From the NCBI RefSeq assembly GCF_000247695.1, contig NW_004624855.1, positions 4,602,373-4,666,372 of the forward strand: a stretch of 64,000 nucleotides of DNA. The letters run 5' to 3'. The position numbers were made by a program, and so were the translations under genes. Below are positions 58,155-64,000 of the stretch, piece by piece. Numbering within the stretch: the first letter of the stretch is position 1; every line of letters begins with the position of its first letter. The notes beneath the pieces were generated by a model. The model was not told where the DNA came from. It searched no databases and saw only the letters and a program-made list of their open reading frames with translations. This DNA is from Heterocephalus glaber. Its lineage: Eukaryota > Chordata > Mammalia > Rodentia > Bathyergidae.

Positions 58155-58546
58155 TGTTATGGCTTATGTCTAGATGTTCCTCCAAAGCCTCATGCTGTCA
58201 TAGGTAAGGGTTTTTCAGAGGTAGCTGAATGTTAAGCTGGAATTGATTCATGGTACAATGATAAGCTCACAGACACTAGGATTAAGAATGTGAGTGATAC
58301 CTGCACTGAGTAGCCTGTATATAATGAAAGGGGCAGAAAAACACTATAATGTCTTATCACTTTTGCTGTTTTCTGCTTGCCATAAACTGGTTCTCCTCTG
58401 TGTTATCCCTCCGCCAAACCTCCCTGCCTTGGACTCAAGTGATTATGGACTGAACCCTCTAGAATTTGTGAGCTAACTAAGTCATCCTATCTTTCAATTT
58501 GAGTGCCAGCTATTTTGTCTTAGTAATGAGAGAAAAGTAACTAATT
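58155..58546 (+). mobile_element. MaLR copy B, 3' LTR
   Basis: Begins TGTTATGGCTTATGTCTAGA and ends near GAGAAAAGTAACTAA, with the last few LTR bases lost or mutated. Confidence 0.85.
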
Positions 58547-59964
58547 CCAAAGTAAAAGAAATGATAAAACAATATCCATATATCTTACATATAGTTTAAT
58601 CTGAATCTTTTCTATTGAATATTTTCCCCCTTCTGTTTTTAAATAGCTGATGAAGACCTTTGGCAAGCTGTGACTGCTGTTTCCAAATTACTGTATAGTA
58701 GTGGTCATGAAATTTCAAAACATTTCACTCTGGCTTAAGTTTAATGTGAATTCTGGAGAACAGTGACCTCTGAACATTTTTCTTCAAAAACCCAGATACG
58801 ATCACCCATGAAAGAAATTCTTTTAACTGGATGCCAGCTCAATTTCAAAATCTTAATCATTTGGCCAAGGTGAATGATAGTTTTATAGAGGTATCTCTTC
58901 ATTTGGCAAAATATTCAGGGAGAGCACAGGATTGGAGAGTGGAAACACAGATGAGTGATCGGTGCAAACTCTCCACTCAACCTTACTAGCATTTGTGCTA
59001 CTCCTCACCACTGAAAGCACTGGCAGTATCAACAGTGAGGCCCCTTTCTGCCTGAAAAGGAGCAAAAATGCCTTTTGTTTATTTTTCCCTCTACTGTTGT
59101 GGGCTGGTAGGAAGTGGGGTGGGAAATAAGAAATGGCCAGTGAGGAGATTTCTTTAATGATTATTGTAACTGTAAATTTATGAGACCTTGTGGTTTTCTA
59201 GGTTGTGCTAGATATGAGAAGAGAAGCAGGTAAGGAGATCTAATCACTTTGAAGTTTATATAATTCTGTCCTTCATCCCTCATCTTCTTAATAAATAGAA
59301 TCCATATTTGCTAAAATCAGTATGCACTGGCTGGAGAGTCTCATCATCAGCATACTGGTTCTTTCGGGACTCCTGGAAAGGATCCCTATGTCTCTTGGTT
59401 CCAGGAGAGTGAGAGAAGAGGGAGTGGTTCTTCTCTTGGGAGTCTCAAAGTTCCTGCCTTTTCTGTAACACTGGTGGAAGAAAATGGAACCATCTCTTTA
59501 TAGTTGCCTAATGCCTATGTTCTCTGCACATCTCTATGGAAACCATATTCATTCTTTCAATTGTTCTTATATAAAAATTCCAAAGCTTCAAAGCAAATTC
59601 TTCCAAAATGTATATTTCCCCGATCTAAAGACAGAGGAAACCGTTACTCTATACACATACATTGATATGGAAACACTAGAAAGCTATTCAAACAGCACAT
59701 ATATGCCCATTAAGTGAAAATAAAACTGTTGCTTGACTGTACTGAAAACTATATTTTTTATTCTCATTAAAATTATTAAAACTGTTAATGGTTCTTGGCA
59801 TTGGATGGGATGATAATGCTGAGGAAAAGTCCTCAAAAAACACATTATAAGATATTTTCCTTTTTAAAATCTAAACACAAAATGAATACAATAGTTTTGT
59901 TCTGGTTTCAATGCTTAAATAAGTCTGCCCACACATTTAACACATAGCAAAGCAGAAATTGTAT
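58547..59964. other. Unassigned non-coding DNA
   Basis: No gene or repeat recognised. Confidence 0.4.
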
Positions 59965-60195
59965 GTGTATATATTTTTTGTGGTACCTTGGGAGTGAATT
60001 CAGGTCCTTCACACTGAAGTATACCCCAATCCTTTATTATTATTATTATTAGTAGTAGTAGTAGTAGTAGTGGTAGTAGTGTTACTATTACTACTATTAA
60101 GACAAGGATTCCTTAAATTATCCACATTGGGCTCAAACCCTCTTTTCTCAGCCTCCCAAGCCACTAGCATTACAGATGTGTATTTCACATGTAGA
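59965..60195 (-). mobile_element. B1-dID composite SINE, antisense, with expanded linker
   Basis: On the plus strand: TGTGGTACCTTGGGAGTGAA and CACACTGAAGTATACCCCAA (inverted dID arm), then a trinucleotide repeat, then GACAAGGATTCCTTAAATTA, TTGGGCTCAAACCCTC and CTCAGCCTCCCAAGCCACTA (inverted B1 arm). Old copy. Confidence 0.75.
60034..60100. repeat. (TTA)n(GTA)n ... (CTA)n trinucleotide tract, self-complementary
   Basis: ATT units, then AGT units, then GTTACTATTACTACTATTA. The AGT and ACT parts can pair into a hairpin. It lies at the linker of the composite SINE. Confidence 0.9.
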
Positions 60196-60929
60196 TATTT
60201 ATCTTAATAAGTAATATCTGAGTCACTTTTACTTCACTGTCAAGGATGCTTGTGTGTTATGCCTCCCACTGGCTATGCAGAGTACAACCTGAGGTCCACA
60301 TTTGACACAATGACTACATTTGACACATTGACTTCATTTCATTTGGTGTACCTAGGTCATAGGGAGCATTGGCACAGAGGTCTCTGGATTTCCAGAAACA
60401 TGGCCTTTTTCACACTTGCTTCTGTGATATGTGTATATGTTGTGCTAAGTTTCATGCTCTGTTCAGCAACCCACATAACAAGTAGGTGTGATGATCACTG
60501 TTGATCAGCCCTTCCCTGGGTTGCAAATGGACATCTTATGAAGAATTGGAGAAGGACTTCCTGTCTGAATGCCTGGGGATCATTCCAAAATTTGCTGCCT
60601 TAGCATTCTAAATGGTGACCTGGGGTCCAGCAGAGGTTTCACGCTGGTTTCTAAACTGCCTGGTGAACACCTGGGGAGCAGCTTAGGTGGGAAGTTGCTT
60701 CATTAAACAGAAAAGCCTCAGTTTGAAATAAGGCAACAGTTTCCTTGTTTTGGTAGGGCTCTCTTATATTAAATGCTTTGAAACAGCTTCTAGTCACCCA
60801 CACAGCATCACCATGAGAATCTAAGTATTCTTGTCCCAGAAATAGCAAATAGCTGGCAGATTATTTTGGCTGACAGTAGTTGCAGAAGAAAGTAAAGATC
60901 TTTCAAAGGGTATTCTTCTCAGCCTCCTG
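60196..60929. other. Unassigned non-coding DNA
   Basis: No gene or repeat recognised. Confidence 0.4.
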
Positions 60930-61260
60930 GATTTACCTCCAACTCCTCTGCCCCAACCTCCTCTTGATTGTCTTAGTGTAATTCCTGCACTCTGAACATC
61001 TTATGCTCTCTTACTTCTGTTTTGCTATTTAGACCATTATACTTCACTCCAATCTATTTGTGCAAGTACTGCCAACCCTTTAAGGCTCAAATCAAATCTA
61101 ATTCTAGATTTTCATGAGTCTTCCAACTTGAAAAACACTTTTCTTTTGACACTGACCTATTTGGGTGAAATTCGCATTTACTTTTCCTTCGTAGGTTCAT
61201 GTTTTATTTCCCCAACTAAAACAGCAGTTTCTTAAACACAAAGACTAGTGCGGGGGTATC
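60930..61260 (+). mobile_element. L2 LINE fragment, sense
   Basis: TAAGGCTCAAATCAAATCTA, TTTTCATGAGTCTTCCAACT and TTTCTTAAACACAAAGACTA match ordered L2 3' blocks (ctcagctcaaatgtcacctcctccaggaagccttcc ...). Confidence 0.5.
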
Positions 61261-61966
61261 TCTTTTAATGACATCTTCTTAAAGACCAGAATGAGTGGTG
61301 CGGTATAAAGCCTCATCTTTGTCCTTGCCAAGTGCACTCTGCTCATGGCAGCTTCTCAAAGGACATATATTGACTCCTTCCAAAATTAGTATTTTGTGGC
61401 AGTTTATACATTCCAGATCTGGATAGGAGCATATGTTTAGCTAACTCAGATTTATCCAACACTTGATGCTATTAAATGGCTTTGCCTTCCCAAATTTTAC
61501 TTCCTGCTCAAAAGTATTATCTGAGTATTATCCTCTTTGCAGGATGGTCAGACCAGCCAAAAGGCAGAGGAATGTCTGAAGGAGCAGATTAATGAGTAGT
61601 CATAGAGGAGGTTGTAGATTTCCTTTCAGGTTTTTGCAAAGTGTCTGTCTATGATGTGATGAAAAGACAGTATTTGGGGCCAGAGGGTGAGAGTGGCTCC
61701 ACATGTCCCTACCTCCTGTGGCTGGGGGCCTGAGAACAATGAGGAATCAGAGAGGCAGTGGCACATGGGAGGCAGCTGACTCTAGCTGATTGAAAATAGG
61801 TCATTTGTCCTGTTCAATGCTAATGTGTTCAAGGCTTGCTCAGTTAGGGCTGTAGAATGGGACAGGGAGGCAGTTGCACTTATGCTTACATGTGTGTGAG
61901 ATGAAGCTTTCTTTCTTAGCTTTTCAATCAGCTTTCTCTATAAATTAGCAATAAGAATACACTATA
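61261..61966. other. Unassigned non-coding DNA
   Basis: No gene or repeat recognised. Confidence 0.4.
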
Positions 61967-62264
61967 TATAAATAAGGATTAAAATGAATAATTTATAATT
62001 TGAAATAGGAAAAGGTCCAAAGGTGTAGGGGTGGTGGGAGGGGAAGGGGAAAGGGAAGAAGGGAAAGGAAAAATTATGAGAAAAGAAAAAAAAAAGGAAA
62101 AAAAAAATCTATGCAAATAGGGAAGGGTGGAGGGGGTGAAGGGTACACAGGGAATGAGGAAAAAATAAGAACCACGATACATCATGTACAGGTACAAGCA
62201 CCCAATGATAAATGTAAATGTATTGTATACCTAAAATGTACCAATAAAAGAATTTTTTTTAAAA
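61967..62264 (+). mobile_element. L1 LINE 3' end, sense, with 14-bp target-site duplication
   Basis: 5'-truncated L1 of about 300 bp. It has a G-rich polypurine tract (GGGAGGGGAAGGGGAAAGGG at about 62035-62056), a second purine tract, then AAATAAGAACCACGATACAT, TGTATTGTATACCTAAAATG and TACCAATAAAAGAATT before an A-rich tail. Flanked by AAGAATACACTATA at 61953-61966 and 62265-62278, exact. It is the complete 3' UTR of the type cut by the assembly gap at 49176. Confidence 0.9.
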
Positions 62265-62369
62265 AAGAATACACTATAATCACACTAGCTTTTCTACCTC
62301 TTAAAGATGCAAGTGCTTTGGCTTTGCCAGACTTGGAAAAAAACAAACAAGCTTGGATTCAAATTTTAG

Positions 62370-63407
62370 AGCTAGGGGCTCGCTCCTCCTTCCAGAACTC
62401 TGGGGTCGCAGTTTGAGAGCCAGGCTGCACCATGGCCTCGGCCAAAGAAATGGGAATCTCTCCGCGGTGTAGCTGGAGCCGCTACTTTTTCGGCGGAAGC
62501 AGCTGTGTCTTCGAGGAAACTGGAAGCTGGTGGTGACCCCTGGTGACCCAGTTTGTTTTCGGTACCTTTTCCAAACAATTGGGGAATAGAATAGGCCCTG
62601 GGGGTGGCCCTACTTTGCCTGGGTTCGGGCTGTCATGGAAGCACTGGTAGAAGATGATATCTGCATTTGGAATCATGAAAAAGTTCATAGAAGAGATACA
62701 GTGACTCCAGTTTCAATATATTCAGGAGATGAGTCTGTTGCTTCACATTTTGCCCTTGTCACTGCTTATGAAGACATCAAAAAATGACTTAATGATTCAG
62801 AGAAAGAGAATTCTTTCCTAAAGAAAAGAATAAGGTTTTTGGAAGAAAAGCTTGTAAAAGCTCTCTTAGATGAAGAAACAAGTTCTGTGCGAAGAGAACA
62901 AGTAAATAAGGCCTATCATGCATATAGAGAGTTTTGCATTGAGAGAGATAATTTAAAGAGCAAATTGGATAAAATGAATAAAGACAACTCTGAATCATTG
63001 AAAATATTGAATGAGCACCTACAATCTAAAGAAGTAGATCTCCTCCAGCTGAGAACAGAGGTGGAAACTCAGCAGGTGATGAGGAATTTAAATCCACCTT
63101 CATCAAACTGGGAGGTGGAAAAGTTGAGCTATGACCTGAAGATCCATGGTTTGGAACAAGAGCTGGAAATGATGAAAAAAGAATGTAATGATCTCAAAAT
63201 AGAGCTACAAAAAGCCAAAAAATGGATTCATCTCAGGAAGACAGTCTGAAGAGTAGCAATCTCCAAAGACTAAGCATTTCAAGTGATAATATGCAACATG
63301 CATACTTGGAACTGAAGAGAGAAATATTGAATTTACATCTGGGGACTCAAGTACAAGCTGAATTACTAAGAAAACTGAAAACCTCAACTGCAATCAAAAA
63401 AGCTTGC
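62370..63407 (+). pseudogene. AZI2: Processed pseudogene of AZI2 (NAP1), 3' part missing
   Basis: An intronless copy of the adaptor that binds TBK1/IKK-epsilon in innate-immune signalling. The parent encodes a coiled-coil protein of about 390 residues. A GC-rich 5' UTR-like stretch (from about 62370) precedes the start ATG at 62635. Fifty codons follow with the AZI2 N-terminus (EDDIC, DTVTPVSIYSGDES, HFALVTAYEDIKK), then a TGA at 62785-62787 where Arg is expected. The frame continues through the coiled coil (EETSS, NKAYHAYRE, NLKSKLDKMNKDNSESLK, LRTEVETQQVMRNLNPPSSN) to about 63220, where a one-base deletion in an A run shifts frame; homology continues in the next frame (SISSDNMQHAY, QVQAELLRKLKTSTAIKKAC). 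It ends abruptly at about 63407, near residue 260; the TBK1-binding-region context and C-terminus are absent. No poly(A) follows. Several other substitutions are seen. It is non-functional as an AZI2 protein. Confidence 0.9.
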
Positions 63408-64000
63408 ACCCAGGAACACGCCGAATCAGCCTGTGCCCTGGCAAAAATCCACTGGACCACCCCGCTCCTCTGTACATCTACCTGGTTCCACACTACAAAG
63501 ACGCAGAGGACACTGGACCAACAGACCAAGGAACTGAGTCCCCCTGCTCCCGGCCCAGAGGAAGGGGCTTCCGAGCCACCATCCCTCCTACTGCTCCCAG
63601 ACCAGAGGAAAGGGCTTTTGGGCCACCTTCTGTCCCAGCACTCCTGGCCCAGAGGAAGGGGCTTCCAGGCCACCATCCCTCCCACAGCTCCTGGCCCAGA
63701 GGTAGGGGCTTCTGAGCTGCCATCCCACTGCTCCTGGACCACAGAAAGGGGTTTCTGGGTAACCAAACTTCCCACTGCTCCCAGCCCACAGGAAAGGGCT
63801 TTTGGGTCACCATCTCTATCACTGCTCCTGGCCCCTGTCCCACCTCTCCAAGCTCAGAGGAGGTAAACCATGCAGGCACCAACAGCCCTCCCAGTTGAAA
63901 TGAGAAAACATGTAAATAAGTCTCAAAACTAGACTTCCAGATCACCTACAGCAACCCCAAATGGAAATGAGATGGAACACTCTGATACTCAACCACCTGG
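63408..64000 (+). mobile_element. Unknown GC-rich sequence, possibly the 5' end of an L1, fused to the AZI2 retrocopy
   Basis: At about 63407 AZI2 similarity stops and a GC-rich region begins (ACACGCCGAATCAGCCTGTG, CACTGGACCACCCCGCTCCT), followed by the tandem array 63544-63845 and then by an A-rich part (GAAATGAGAAAACATGTAAA, ACTTCCAGATCACCTACAGC, AATGAGATGGAACACTCTGA). A GC-rich, tandemly repeated 5' part followed by A-rich purine-biased sequence is the general layout of rodent L1 5' UTRs entering ORF1, but I do not recognise the specific subfamily. The window ends before any L1 coding block. A different repeat, or a local minisatellite, remains possible. Confidence 0.4.
63544..63845. repeat. 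GC-rich minisatellite, unit of about 47 bp, six copies plus a partial
   Basis: Units start CTGCTCCCGGCCCAGAGGAA at 63544, CTGCTCCCAGACCAGAGGAA at 63591, then CTCCTGGCCCAGAGG, CTCCTGGACCACAGA and CTCCCAGCCCACAGG variants at roughly 43-48 bp steps. Each has a core AGAGGAAGGGGCTTC-like segment. Copies differ by about 15-25%. All six reading frames are open for long stretches here (for example 63222-63866 plus and 63493-63945 minus), a by-product of GC-rich repetition. Confidence 0.9.

Noticed and set aside
45985..58546. A and B copies as a segmental duplication
   Set aside because: Flanks differ completely and only about 1.03 kb of internal element sequence is near-identical; outer element parts are diverged, so duplication of a larger block does not fit.
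62839..63249. Coiled-coil frame as a functional AZI2 gene
   Set aside because: No introns, an upstream in-frame TGA at 62785, a frameshift near 63220 and loss of the C-terminal half show that it is a processed pseudogene.
63347..63945. Long minus-strand open frames of 142 and 150 codons
   Set aside because: They are antisense readings of the GC-rich minisatellite, where stops are rare in every frame.
1..64000. CRISPR arrays, operons or prokaryotic mobile systems
   Set aside because: The sequence is clearly mammalian; the only regular repeats are microsatellites and one minisatellite without unique spacers of uniform length.

Overview
The window reads as non-coding mammalian nuclear DNA from a rodent. 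It is AT-rich and CpG-poor, with no intact multi-exon gene or credible exon; open frames are short and random except inside retroelements and one processed pseudogene. The rodent assignment rests on ten tRNA-derived ID SINEs, most with near-perfect target-site duplications, one B1-type SINE and two B1-dID composite SINEs. B1-dID is known from squirrel-, dormouse- and beaver-related lineages, so a non-muroid rodent is likely. Species is not resolved. All family names were assigned by eye, without a repeat library.

Layout. 1-16 kb: mostly unique DNA with an old MaLR LTR, MIR and L2 relics, four ID copies (three on the plus strand, one on the minus) and microsatellites. 16-28 kb: a MIR, a B1-dID whose linker has become a polypurine microsatellite, a MaLR LTR, two L1 3' ends in opposite orientation and a small inverted-repeat DNA transposon. 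28-45 kb: mostly unassigned DNA with MIR and L2 relics and an old hAT-type element. 45-59 kb: a MaLR cluster. Two full-length plus-strand copies (A, 45985-48278; B, 56285-58546) flank a rearranged minus-strand copy (C, 53583-55998) that carries a nested solo LTR and an ID. An L1 3' end broken by a 354-base N gap lies at 49073-49740. 59-64 kb: a second B1-dID, an L2, a 5'-truncated L1 with a 14-bp target-site duplication, and at the right edge a processed AZI2 pseudogene fused to a GC-rich tandem array that runs into L1-like sequence.

The strongest observations are: (1) MaLR copies A and B are about 99% identical over about 1.03 kb of internal sequence, although their LTRs and the rest of their internal regions differ by roughly 15-25%, the pattern of recent gene conversion or an assembly artefact; (2) the AZI2 retrocopy is complete at its 5' end but joins a different sequence in mid-coding region, in the order expected for an L1 template-switch chimera; (3) the assembly gap lies where the polypurine tract of an L1 3' UTR should be; (4) a segment of about 44 bp from a MIR tail recurs 1.1 kb away. 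I see no coherent multi-gene biological system here.
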